From assembly GCF_016734805.1 (NCBI RefSeq), contig NZ_JAERQG010000004.1:514828-578827 (forward strand): DNA of 64,000 nucleotides. Direction: 5' to 3'. The notes under the pieces were generated by a model that was not told the DNA's origin, did not search any database, and saw only the letters and a program-made list of their open reading frames with translations. Origin of the DNA: Marivirga atlantica. GTDB lineage: Bacteria; Bacteroidota; Bacteroidia; Cytophagales; Cyclobacteriaceae. The position numbers were made by a program, and so were the translations under genes. Position 1 is the stretch's first letter; every line of letters begins with the position of its first letter. Below are positions 7,587 through 16,517 of this stretch, one piece after another.

Positions 7587-10500
7587 TTAAGATTCAACTC
7601 TGGCTAGTCGCCCTTCTTTACTTGATAGATAAGAATAAATTGCCGGGATCACATAAAGTGTTAAGCCTGTTGCGAAAATCAAGCCTCCAATTATGGCGAT
7701 ACCCATAGACACTCTACTTTCAGAACCGGCTCCTAAGGCCAAAGCTATTGGCAGAATGCCCAAAATAGTAGACAGCGAAGTCATTAAAATAGGTCTAAAC
7801 CTTGATTTAGCAGCTTCACTAATGGCGTCTTTCACGCTTAGACCATGAGCCTTTCTTTGATTCGCAAATTCTACAATAAGGATGGCATTTTTAGAAACCA
7901 AGCCTATCAACATGATGATACCTATCTGACTGAAGATGTTTAGGGTTTCTCCAAAAAGATATAAGGATAAAAATGATCCACCAACGGCCAAAGGAACGGT
8001 AAAAAGAATAATAACAGGATCTCTAAAGCTTTCGAACTGCGCTGCTAATACTAAGTAGATTAACACAATTGCAAAGGCAAAGGCAAAAAGTAAGCTAGAT
8101 GAACTCTCAAAATAGTCCAGTGAAGCACCTGATAAAGCTGTACTAAAAGATTCATCTAGGACTTCCTTGGCGACAGCATCCATTGCTTCTACACCATCAC
8201 CAATAGTTTTACCCGGTGCTAAACCAGCAGATATTGTTGCAGACAGATAGCGATTATATCGGTATAGAGAAGGTGGTGTAGAAGATTCACCAAGTGTCAC
8301 TAAATTATCAAGCTGTACCATTTGTCCATTAGAAGCTCTCACATAAAGTGATCGCAAATCCACCGGATCGTTTCTGTCACTTCTCTGAACCTGACCAATC
8401 ACCTGGTATTGCTTGCCATCCATAATGAAATAATCAAAGCGCTGGCCACTCAAGCCTAACTGAAGCGTTCTTGCGATATCCAAAACCTCAATGCCTAATG
8501 ACTGCGCTTTTTCTCTATCAATCTGAATATCAATTTGAGGCTTAGTAAATTTCAAATCCTGATCAACCACGGTAAAAACAGGGTTTTGCTGAGCCTTTTC
8601 AAGAAATTCTGGCAGATACTCTTGTAGCTTCTCCAAAGATGTAGCTTGAATTACATACTGGATGGGTAAACCACCTCGTCTACCTCCTATAGTTTGCTGT
8701 TGAAATGCAAAAGCCTTAGCTGCCGGATACTCACTTAAAAGAGGGGCATATTCCGCATAAAGCTCTTGCTGAGATTTTTCTCTGTCTTCTGCATCAACAA
8801 GCTTTATGCGCATGAAAGCTGAATTAGCACCTTGTGTTCCAAAACCAGGTGAAGTAACTGAAATAAGGCCATTGGTAGGCAGCTTCTTCATGGTTAAATC
8901 TACCATATTATCCACGTACTCATCCATATATTCAAAAGTGGCTCCTTCAGGACCTGTAGCATTCATGGAAATTAAGCCTCTATCTTCGAGAGGTGCCAAT
9001 TCCGATGGAAGTGTTTTAAATAATAAAAAGATCAATCCACCTGCACCGAGGAATATCAGAACTCCCATCCATCTAACCTTCATAAAAGCATCGAGTGATC
9101 TACCATAGCCCTTGTTCAGCCAAACAAAAAATGGCTCCGTTTTTCTGTAAAACCAGTTGTGTCTTTCTCTTTTTTTAAGGATTCTACTGCTCATCATTGG
9201 CGTTAATGAGAGTGCTACAAAAGATGAAATAACCACCGCAGTAGCCACAACCACTCCAAACTCACGGAATAATCTACCTGTAATACCTTCTAAGAAAATT
9301 ACAGGCATAAATACAGCAACCAGGGCAATAGAAGTGGCAATTACGGCAAAAAAGATTTCTATAGATCCTTTTTTAGCGGCTTCCAAAGGTTTCATCCCCT
9401 CTTCTACTTTAGTGTAGATATTTTCAAGTACTACTATGGCATCATCAACTACTAAGCCTATAGCCAGCACTATACCTAGTAGGGTTAGTACATTAATAGA
9501 GAAACCAGCTAAATACATCACGAAGAATGTACCGATCAATGAAACAGGAATGGTAGCAATAGGTATCACTGTTGTCCTCCAATCTCGCAGAAATAAGAAT
9601 ATAATGAGTATTACAAGTAAGAAGGCAATGATGATAGTTTGCTGAACTTCTGTGATAGATTCACGGATGTAATCCGTTTGATCGAAGCCTATACCCAGCT
9701 TTATATCTTCAGGTAAATCCTTTTCAATACTTTCGACACGCTTGTAAAATTCATCAACAATTTCGATACTGTTAGAACCAGGCTGAGGAATTAAAACCAC
9801 CCCCACCATCGGAACGCCATCACGTTTCAGAACTGTTCTCATGTTAAGCGGACCAAGTTCGGCAAAACCTATATCTGAGAAACGCACAAAGCTGTTATCG
9901 CTTTCTGCTACAATTAAGTTATTAAAATCTTGTTCTGTTTTTAATCTACCTTGTGTACGAACCACCAGCTCAATCATCTCACCTTCTATACTTCCCGAAG
10001 GTAGTTCTACATTTTGGCTTTCTACGGCATTCAACACATCTAATGGTGTTAGCTGATATGACGCTAGTTTTAATGGATCCATCCACAAGCGCATAGCATA
10101 TTGCTTTTCTCCCCAGATGCGCACTTCACTAACACCAGATATTGTTTGTAATCTTTCTTTAAAAGTATTCTCAGCTATTGCTGAAAGCTCTAAAAGATTG
10201 CGCTGCTCACTATTGATATTTAAAAACACTATAGGCTCAGAATCTGCATCTGCCTTGTTTACGGTTGGCGGTTCAGCATCTTCAGGTAATCTTCTACGCG
10301 CTCCTGATACCTTATCACGAACATCATTGGCTGCAGCTTCCAGGTTTTCCGAAAGATTAAACTCTACGGTAATTCTACTTCTACCTTCGGCACTTGTGGA
10401 AGTAATAGTTCTAATACCTGCAATACCATTAATGGCTTCTTCAAGCGGTTCCGTTATTTGTGACTCAATTACATCGGCATTGGCACCTGCATAATCTGTT

Positions 10501-10646
10501 GTAACCGTGATGATGGGCGGATCAACAGAAGGGTATTCTCTTACTCCTAAGAAATTAAAGCCTATAGCGCCAAATATCAGTATTACCAGTGATAGCACTA
10601 TCGCTAAAACTGGTCTTTCAATGCTTATTTTCGATAATGAAGCCAT
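7587..10646 (-). CDS. RND efflux pump, inner-membrane subunit (HAE1/AcrB-like)
   Basis: Proton-driven multidrug exporter of 1019 residues, the usual length for an HAE1-type pump. The N-terminus ISIERPVLAIVLSLVILIFG is the first of the expected 12 transmembrane helices. The proton-relay pair in TM4, GLVVDDAIVVLENIY, is Asp401-Asp402. The TM10 partner motif GLVSKNAILIVEFAN is also intact. Two large periplasmic loops (about residues 35-330 and 540-850) form the porter and docking domains. It sits between the adaptor gene (90-nt gap) and the TolC-like gene (5-nt gap). The complete acidic network suggests a working pump; whether the substrates are drugs, dyes or fatty acids is not determinable. 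Confidence 0.96.
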   Translation of the reverse strand: MASLSKISIERPVLAIVLSLVILIFGAIGFNFLGVREYPSVDPPIITVTTDYAGANADVIESQITEPLEEAINGIAGIRTITSTSAEGRSRITVEFNLSENLEAAANDVRDKVSGARRRLPEDAEPPTVNKADADSEPIVFLNINSEQRNLLELSAIAENTFKERLQTISGVSEVRIWGEKQYAMRLWMDPLKLASYQLTPLDVLNAVESQNVELPSGSIEGEMIELVVRTQGRLKTEQDFNNLIVAESDNSFVRFSDIGFAELGPLNMRTVLKRDGVPMVGVVLIPQPGSNSIEIVDEFYKRVESIEKDLPEDIKLGIGFDQTDYIRESITEVQQTIIIAFLLVILIIFLFLRDWRTTVIPIATIPVSLIGTFFVMYLAGFSINVLTLLGIVLAIGLVVDDAIVVLENIYTKVEEGMKPLEAAKKGSIEIFFAVIATSIALVAVFMPVIFLEGITGRLFREFGVVVATAVVISSFVALSLTPMMSSRILKKRERHNWFYRKTEPFFVWLNKGYGRSLDAFMKVRWMGVLIFLGAGGLIFLLFKTLPSELAPLEDRGLISMNATGPEGATFEYMDEYVDNMVDLTMKKLPTNGLISVTSPGFGTQGANSAFMRIKLVDAEDREKSQQELYAEYAPLLSEYPAAKAFAFQQQTIGGRRGGLPIQYVIQATSLEKLQEYLPEFLEKAQQNPVFTVVDQDLKFTKPQIDIQIDREKAQSLGIEVLDIARTLQLGLSGQRFDYFIMDGKQYQVIGQVQRSDRNDPVDLRSLYVRASNGQMVQLDNLVTLGESSTPPSLYRYNRYLSATISAGLAPGKTIGDGVEAMDAVAKEVLDESFSTALSGASLDYFESSSSLLFAFAFAIVLIYLVLAAQFESFRDPVIILFTVPLAVGGSFLSLYLFGETLNIFSQIGIIMLIGLVSKNAILIVEFANQRKAHGLSVKDAISEAAKSRFRPILMTSLSTILGILPIALALGAGSESRVSMGIAIIGGLIFATGLTLYVIPAIYSYLSSKEGRLARVES

Positions 10647-10736
10647 ATTACATAGAGGCTATGAGCCTTTTACATGAGAAAAATTGTGAATAGTTGATTT
10701 TCTGTACCAAATAGTAGGGTTTTATAGTTTTAGATA

Positions 10737-11822
10737 CTACTTTTCTTTTAGTGTTTTAATATTTACTGCTGCCTTATTTTTAAGCTGCGGAACACCAGCA
10801 ATAGCAACTGTATCTCCTTGTGAAACTCCTTTTACAATTTCAACTTCTGTTGCCGTTCTAATACCTAATTCTACATCTTGCGCTGTAGCTTCACCATTAT
10901 TTATAATAAATACCATATGGCCATTTGACTTTGGCATAATGGCAGTAGTAGGCACTAAAATGGCATTATCTTCACTTTCTAAGCTAAGTTTCACTCTCAC
11001 AAACTGACCAGGAATAAGCGTGTTATTTGGGTTGTCGCATTGGGCACGAACCTTTAATGTTCTGGTTACAGGATCAATCTGTGGTTCAATAGCATATATT
11101 TTTGCCTCTCTATTAATATTTTCAGCCTCCGACACAAATGAAATATTATTTCCCTCATTCACCAAAGTACTAAAGCGACTAGGTACCGAGAATTCTATTT
11201 TAATAGGATCAACGCTATATAAAGATGCTATCTGTGTAGAAGGTGTAATATAGCTTCCCTCACTTACATATCTCAGCCCTATATAACCGGAGAAAGGAGC
11301 AGAAAGTCTTGATTTCTCAATCTGGGCTTCAACCTCAGCTATTTCAGCTTGAATAGTTTTGTAATTAGTAAAAGCTATGTCATACTCCTCTTTACTAATG
11401 GCTTCAGATTCTAAAAGTTGTTTCTGTCGTTCTTCCGTTTCCTTATTAAGCTTAGCTGTATATTTCAATCGTTGAAGGTTGGCTTTAACATCATCTACAT
11501 TGGTTGTTAACAACAATTGCCCTTTTTTCACATATTGGCCTTCTTTAAAATAAATGGCATCTATTTTTCCAGAAATCTCACTAGCCAATTCAACCGACTC
11601 ATTCGCTAATAACGAGCCTGCCAAGGTAATATCATTATTGAAAGTCTTGTAATTAACCACTTGGGCATCAATTACAACACCTTGATTGGGTGCGGCTTGT
11701 TTTTCCTCTTCCTTTTTGGGAGCTGAGTCTTTTCCGAAAGAGACTAAATCAGGAAATGCAAGTAAAATGATTACAGCGAGCACTGCAACGAGTGCTATTA
11801 TGCGGGTAATTGTTTTGTTCAT
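10737..11822 (-). CDS. RND periplasmic adaptor (membrane fusion protein)
   Basis: AcrA/MexA-type adaptor of 361 residues that links the inner-membrane pump to the outer-membrane duct. The N-terminus has one hydrophobic segment (about residues 5-26) without a lipobox, so it is probably membrane-anchored rather than lipidated. The order of parts is normal: lipoyl half (ELASEISGKIDAIYFKEGQ, about 79-97), coiled-coil hairpin rich in Lys/Glu (about 110-170), second lipoyl half, and beta-barrel/membrane-proximal domains. The hairpin is short, as in MdtA-like adaptors. It is the first gene of the efflux operon. No regulator gene lies beside it. Confidence 0.94.
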   Translation of the reverse strand: MNKTITRIIALVAVLAVIILLAFPDLVSFGKDSAPKKEEEKQAAPNQGVVIDAQVVNYKTFNNDITLAGSLLANESVELASEISGKIDAIYFKEGQYVKKGQLLLTTNVDDVKANLQRLKYTAKLNKETEERQKQLLESEAISKEEYDIAFTNYKTIQAEIAEVEAQIEKSRLSAPFSGYIGLRYVSEGSYITPSTQIASLYSVDPIKIEFSVPSRFSTLVNEGNNISFVSEAENINREAKIYAIEPQIDPVTRTLKVRAQCDNPNNTLIPGQFVRVKLSLESEDNAILVPTTAIMPKSNGHMVFIINNGEATAQDVELGIRTATEVEIVKGVSQGDTVAIAGVPQLKNKAAVNIKTLKEK

Positions 11823-11952
11823 ATATAAGTTACTATCTACAAAATACCAATAAATGTAGTGACACAGAATTACAAAACTCGAATATAGGCAATAAGGTTA
11901 TGAAAATGATGCATTATGTAATAGACGGTATCCGTTCTATTTAAAAGGGCGT

Positions 11953-11986
11953 AAAAAAACCCTGACGGGAGCCGTCAGGGTTTTTG
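11953..11986 (-). terminator. rho-independent terminator after the endonuclease gene
   Basis: Nine-bp stem CCCTGACGG / CCGTCAGGG (11960-11968 and 11972-11980) with a three-base loop, flanked by A and T runs. It lies 25 nt past the nuclease stop on the minus strand. An almost identical hairpin occurs at 19222-19255. Confidence 0.88.
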
Positions 11987-12010
11987 AAAATGTTTTCAAT
12001 TATCTCATCA

Positions 12011-14557
12011 TTACTTCTTAACTAACTTATACACGAAGTTTTGATCATCAGATGTCAATATAACCGTATACAGACCAGCTTCAAGTGAACTGATATCAAC
12101 ACTTTCATGTGCATTTATATTTAGGATATGCTTTTGGAGTTGCCCATCTACCGAATAGATTAACATTTTATCAATTGACTTTGATGATTCACCATCGATG
12201 TTAATATAAATTGTGTTCTTTGATGGGTTAGGATAAATCACATTCTTTGAGAGTTGATAACCTGATATTGCCAAAGGCTCATCTTCCAATAACTCTATAT
12301 CCTCTTCAGTTCGAGGTGAAATGTGATAGTAATCGTTATCCTGCCCAACAAAGCCAGTTATATTTAATTTAACACCTGGAATTGACTGATCTACAAGAGG
12401 ATGCTGCGCACTTCCTATTCTGATTTTCAATTCATTAGTACCATCTGAAATGGTAAAGTCACCGCTAAATCCGGTACTGGTAAAATCTCCAGACTCTACA
12501 AATTGTACGCCCTCAATAGTTATTAACTGAGATTCCAAACTTTCACCTACTTCATCGATAGTAACAATTTTCGGATTTGGTAAACTAGCATCTGTTCTAA
12601 TTACTTCAATTAAAACAGGCGATTCCTCAATTTCCATCCACCCATTATATTCTGATAGGCCTCCTGTAACAACAACACTATCTCCCTGATTCAAATTAGC
12701 TGATTCATTGTCTAGATCTGTTCCTCTAACCACTATACCTGCAGTACCATCATAAATAACTCGGTTAATTGCATTATTATTACCATTATCAATAACAACA
12801 CCACTAACTTTTACCAATGAGCCAAGACTTTTGTTTCTAGCAGCATTGATAGTTGTTAACTCTACATCTTGGGTTTCATCAGCTAATACTAGATCATTAG
12901 CATCTCTTACTGAAATCTGGTAATCACTTTGAAATTGCCCAATGAAACCTGTTATGTTATATGTACCGCTAGGAACTGTTGAACCCACCAAAGGATGTTC
13001 ATCCGATCCTATACGAAAAATCATCGTTCCTGTACCATCATTGATATCAAAATTACCAGCACCTCCACTACCTTGAAAGGTCGCACCAGAAGCATTAAAG
13101 GTTACATTTTTGATAGTTACAAGTTCAGATTCATAAGATTCACCAACTTCGGCAATGGTTATTTCTTGTGGTTCAGGTAGAGTGGCATTTGATTTTAGCA
13201 ATTCAATAGTTATTGGAGACTTTTCGATCTGTAATAACTCATTATATGAACCTAAACCACCTGTTACTAAAATGCTGTCACCAAGCGTATAGTTTGCTGA
13301 TTCATTTCCAGTATCGAAGCTTCTGACCATAATACCAGCCGTCCCATCATAAATTACTCTGTTATCATCACTATTATTACCAGCATCAATTACAACTCCA
13401 GCAACTGTAACAACATCATCTAAAGACTTTTGTCTCGCTTCCTGTATGGTTAAAATAGGCTTTTCTCCTTCATTACCTTGAACCTCAAAGTTTTCAGTAT
13501 CGCCAGTAGTGGTATGAGTAACATCTAATACTATCGATTCATCCGAATTAGCAGGCTCATACTTAAGATAAACCGTATAAGTTTGTGCTTCAGATCCATC
13601 ATCAGATAATGTTATCTCGGAAGAAAAAGAATTCCCATCAGTTGACACAAAAAAGGGTGAAGCAACACTTACTGAAATATCACTCTCTAAATTATAAGCA
13701 TTAATCGTGTAGGTTTGTACTAAACTCTCTCCCAGAGGGATATATCCGAAATCTGGATTAAAATTTCTTTGATCAATAATTAAAGTAGGAGCTGTGGTAC
13801 TTCCCCATATTTCTGAGACCCATTCAGGATGATCAATAAAAGGATTTCTGTTCTCCTGATACCCATAAGCACCCTCATGTCTATCAATTTCATATTGATC
13901 GACAGGATCTTGTTCATGCCATTTGATCAAGGTATAGAGCACACCCAATTCTGGATCATTTGACCCGCTGATCCTATCTACAAGCTCAAGATCAAGGAAA
14001 TCGCTCTCATAACGAGTAGCCATGTAAAATAATATTCTGGCTACATCTCCTTTAATTTCATCACGCGGATCCCAAAAATCAGAATTTGTATAAGTATCAG
14101 GTGCTTCCCCCTCTGCATTTTCAGAGATATTTTCAACGTCATTAAAGTCTTTATTACTTTTTGAAGTGTTAACGGAAGCATCTGATGGTCTTAGATTATG
14201 AACATCAGTATAGGCTGTATCTGACTCATCAGGAAATCCATGTGATTTTGGCCAGGTATGTTCTCTATTCCAAAAGTCTTGCTGATTGTTACTAGCGAAA
14301 TTCGCCTTTGGAATAGAAGCATTCTTATAAAACAAGATGATATTATCTGAATTATCAGGGTCTTCATCCAAAGTTGGTAAAATCTCGTCTCTGAAATCTC
14401 CGTAAGTAAAAACTTTATGACCTCGAATAATTTTATGAAGGGCAAGTTTTAATTCCTCCCCGTTCAGTCCATTCGCGCCATCATAATATCCAGAAGGAGC
14501 CTGAGCATTAGACGATAATACGAATAAGAGTAATAGAAATGTATATAAATGTTTCAT
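12011..14557 (-). CDS. secreted endonuclease I family protein with two OB-fold repeats and T9SS sorting domain
   Basis: Large extracellular nuclease. I choose ATG 14557 (848 residues) over an upstream TTG because it gives a clean signal peptide, MKHLYTFLLLLFVLSSNAQA. Residues about 30-250 match endonuclease I / His-Me finger nucleases: NREHTWPKSHGF with putative catalytic His100, then DVHNLRPSDASVN. An Ig-like region spans about 255-360. Two homologous OB-fold-like domains of about 180 residues follow (about 365-550 and 565-750); each opens with xTIxxARxKSL and contains NRVIYDGTAGI. Residues about 766-848 are a T9SS type A sorting domain (YPNPSKNTIYINI), so the protein should be exported through PorU/PorV. 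It is the last gene after a TonB receptor and a surface lipoprotein. I infer extracellular DNA or RNA degradation. Confidence 0.92.
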   Translation of the reverse strand: MKHLYTFLLLLFVLSSNAQAPSGYYDGANGLNGEELKLALHKIIRGHKVFTYGDFRDEILPTLDEDPDNSDNIILFYKNASIPKANFASNNQQDFWNREHTWPKSHGFPDESDTAYTDVHNLRPSDASVNTSKSNKDFNDVENISENAEGEAPDTYTNSDFWDPRDEIKGDVARILFYMATRYESDFLDLELVDRISGSNDPELGVLYTLIKWHEQDPVDQYEIDRHEGAYGYQENRNPFIDHPEWVSEIWGSTTAPTLIIDQRNFNPDFGYIPLGESLVQTYTINAYNLESDISVSVASPFFVSTDGNSFSSEITLSDDGSEAQTYTVYLKYEPANSDESIVLDVTHTTTGDTENFEVQGNEGEKPILTIQEARQKSLDDVVTVAGVVIDAGNNSDDNRVIYDGTAGIMVRSFDTGNESANYTLGDSILVTGGLGSYNELLQIEKSPITIELLKSNATLPEPQEITIAEVGESYESELVTIKNVTFNASGATFQGSGGAGNFDINDGTGTMIFRIGSDEHPLVGSTVPSGTYNITGFIGQFQSDYQISVRDANDLVLADETQDVELTTINAARNKSLGSLVKVSGVVIDNGNNNAINRVIYDGTAGIVVRGTDLDNESANLNQGDSVVVTGGLSEYNGWMEIEESPVLIEVIRTDASLPNPKIVTIDEVGESLESQLITIEGVQFVESGDFTSTGFSGDFTISDGTNELKIRIGSAQHPLVDQSIPGVKLNITGFVGQDNDYYHISPRTEEDIELLEDEPLAISGYQLSKNVIYPNPSKNTIYINIDGESSKSIDKMLIYSVDGQLQKHILNINAHESVDISSLEAGLYTVILTSDDQNFVYKLVKK

Positions 14558-14571
14558 ATGCTTAAACGACA

Positions 14572-14601
14572 AAAAGGCTACTAATAATTTAGTAACCTTT
14601 T
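14572..14601 (-). terminator. intercistronic terminator-like hairpin before the nuclease gene
   Basis: Stem with arms 14572-14584 and 14589-14601 (one C-A mismatch, loop of four). On the minus strand it ends in CCTTTTTG, resembling an intrinsic terminator. It sits between the lipoprotein stop (14622) and nuclease start (14557), so it may reduce nuclease expression relative to the receptor genes. Confidence 0.45.
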
Positions 14602-14621
14602 CGTAAAATTTATTTATTTAA

Positions 14622-16499
14622 TTAATTAGACTCTATCAATTCAAATTCTCCTACACCAACTAATTCAAATGTTTGTGAATCTGTACCATCATTACCATCA
14701 TAAGTAGCGTAATTTACAGTATACAATACTTGAATACCAGGAACAGGTTGCGCATCAGCATACTTAGTAGTTAAGAAAACATCTAAACCTTCAAGTAATC
14801 TCTCTTGAATTAATGCTTCTGCCTCAGACTTACTTAAACCTGCATATTCAGGCTGTAATTCAGGATCTCTACTATCAACTCTGATATCGAAGTTTTCGAA
14901 GAAAGCATCTGCTCCATAATAATCCTCAGCTGTTTCAAAGCTATTCAGTAGTTCAGGACGAGTTTTCGCTACTTCATCTACGATAATTTGATAATCAGCA
15001 GAAGACATGAATATTTCTACAGACGGATCAAATACGAATCCATTACCAGTATTTTTAAACTGATCTGTCTTTTCAATTTGTACATCCTCAAAGCTTATAG
15101 AGTTCCATGTCCCATTTGTATAAACATATGTCGTAGCTCTTGCAGAAGTTGATCCACTAAAATAATCGTAAACAACTACAAATTCATCTCCTTCTTGAGC
15201 ATAAGGCATTAGGTATTCTAAGAATCTTGGTAGATAATCATCAGGTGAAACACTACTGCTAAAATTATCGAAGGCTCCTGGCTGACCACTTTGCTCTCCA
15301 AATGAATCATAATCATCAGAGTTCAAATAATATGCTCCTTCATTAATTGCACTCCATGACGTACCTGTGAACTCATACAGTTCATTAATTTCACTGGTTT
15401 CAGGAGCTGCTCCAACATCTAAACGTATGTTTACTACTTCCCAAAGTGCTGCAAAATCTGTTGTAGATTCATAATAAAAAGCTAGTCTTATAGTATTTCC
15501 TTGTGCATTTGGTAATGCAACTTCACTTTCATGAAGGTCATAATTATCACCAGATGGGTAAGATGATAAGTTTGCACCAACAGAAACCCATTCAGTAGTT
15601 GCTACATCTCCAGTATAATCTGTCGTAAAAAGAATATCTAATTCTTGTCCGAATTCGGCAGCCCCTTGGAAATTAAGAATTTGAGATAACAAAAGTGTTA
15701 TGTCACCATCTTCACCAGATAAATCAATTTCAGGAGAAACTAACCAATCTTGGTTTGGAACAGCACCACCTGAGAAACCAGAAATACGCGCATAGGTGTC
15801 TTCACCAAAAGTTCCCCATGCCCACTCTTGATCTCCTACTAAGCTTATGCTTTCGTAGCCATTTAATGTGGTAGCAAATCCTTCGTTGTAAATTGTCTCC
15901 CCAGAAAGCTCAGAATAAGCTATGTCAACGAATTCATATGTAACACTATAGATATCACCTTCCTGTGCATCTCTAACTTGATCGTTAAGAATTACAGGAA
16001 GTTCATTACTTACATCAATATTACGATCGAAAAAACCCGCTGAACCAGCCTGACTACTTACACTTGCATAGTCCTCAGATGATAGCGTATAATTATTTTC
16101 AAGATACTCACTATTTGTTGCTCCTAATTCCTCAAGAGTGCTTTCTAATAAATTATAAGTTACCTGAACAGCAGCTCCTTTCTGAAATTGTGGAAATTCT
16201 TCATTCACTATTGCTGATAATTGAGTTGAAGCATCCACATCTGCTGTCAACACATTATTATCCTCAATAAAGTTTGCCAAAGTACTATCACTGGCAGTGG
16301 CGTTAGCTCTGAGTGAATTAGCAACAGTAGCATAATCGGCATCAACCATAGTATATTCTATAGTAACTCCGGCATCTACTCCATTCTCTTCAGCAATCTG
16401 ATCAATTTCATCATATGCATCTTCTAAAGGATCACAACTTATTATTAACATAGCAAATATGCCTGTTAATAAGGTATTAAATATTGTTGAAAATTTCAT
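14622..16499 (-). CDS. surface lipoprotein with DUF5017 / choice-of-anchor J-like domain
   Basis: Lipoprotein of 625 residues. The signal peptide ends in LIISC with Cys22, followed by acidic residues (DPLEDAYDEID) such as favour surface export in Bacteroidota. The middle (about residues 215-370) holds a jelly-roll type domain: YNEGFATTLNGYESIS, then NQDWLVSPEIDLSG, then LWEVVNIRLDV. This pattern is seen in DUF5017/choice-of-anchor J proteins. The flanking parts contain loosely repeated segments with Tyr-Thr motifs and a repeated ...Y..S..GxxGxFD pattern. It starts 18 nt after the TonB receptor gene, taking the place a SusD-like binding lipoprotein would have, so a substrate-capturing partner is the likely role. 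The domain name is from pattern recognition, not a search. Confidence 0.7.
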   Translation of the reverse strand: MKFSTIFNTLLTGIFAMLIISCDPLEDAYDEIDQIAEENGVDAGVTIEYTMVDADYATVANSLRANATASDSTLANFIEDNNVLTADVDASTQLSAIVNEEFPQFQKGAAVQVTYNLLESTLEELGATNSEYLENNYTLSSEDYASVSSQAGSAGFFDRNIDVSNELPVILNDQVRDAQEGDIYSVTYEFVDIAYSELSGETIYNEGFATTLNGYESISLVGDQEWAWGTFGEDTYARISGFSGGAVPNQDWLVSPEIDLSGEDGDITLLLSQILNFQGAAEFGQELDILFTTDYTGDVATTEWVSVGANLSSYPSGDNYDLHESEVALPNAQGNTIRLAFYYESTTDFAALWEVVNIRLDVGAAPETSEINELYEFTGTSWSAINEGAYYLNSDDYDSFGEQSGQPGAFDNFSSSVSPDDYLPRFLEYLMPYAQEGDEFVVVYDYFSGSTSARATTYVYTNGTWNSISFEDVQIEKTDQFKNTGNGFVFDPSVEIFMSSADYQIIVDEVAKTRPELLNSFETAEDYYGADAFFENFDIRVDSRDPELQPEYAGLSKSEAEALIQERLLEGLDVFLTTKYADAQPVPGIQVLYTVNYATYDGNDGTDSQTFELVGVGEFELIESN

Positions 16500-16517
16500 T
16501 TTAGTACTTTTAAAATA

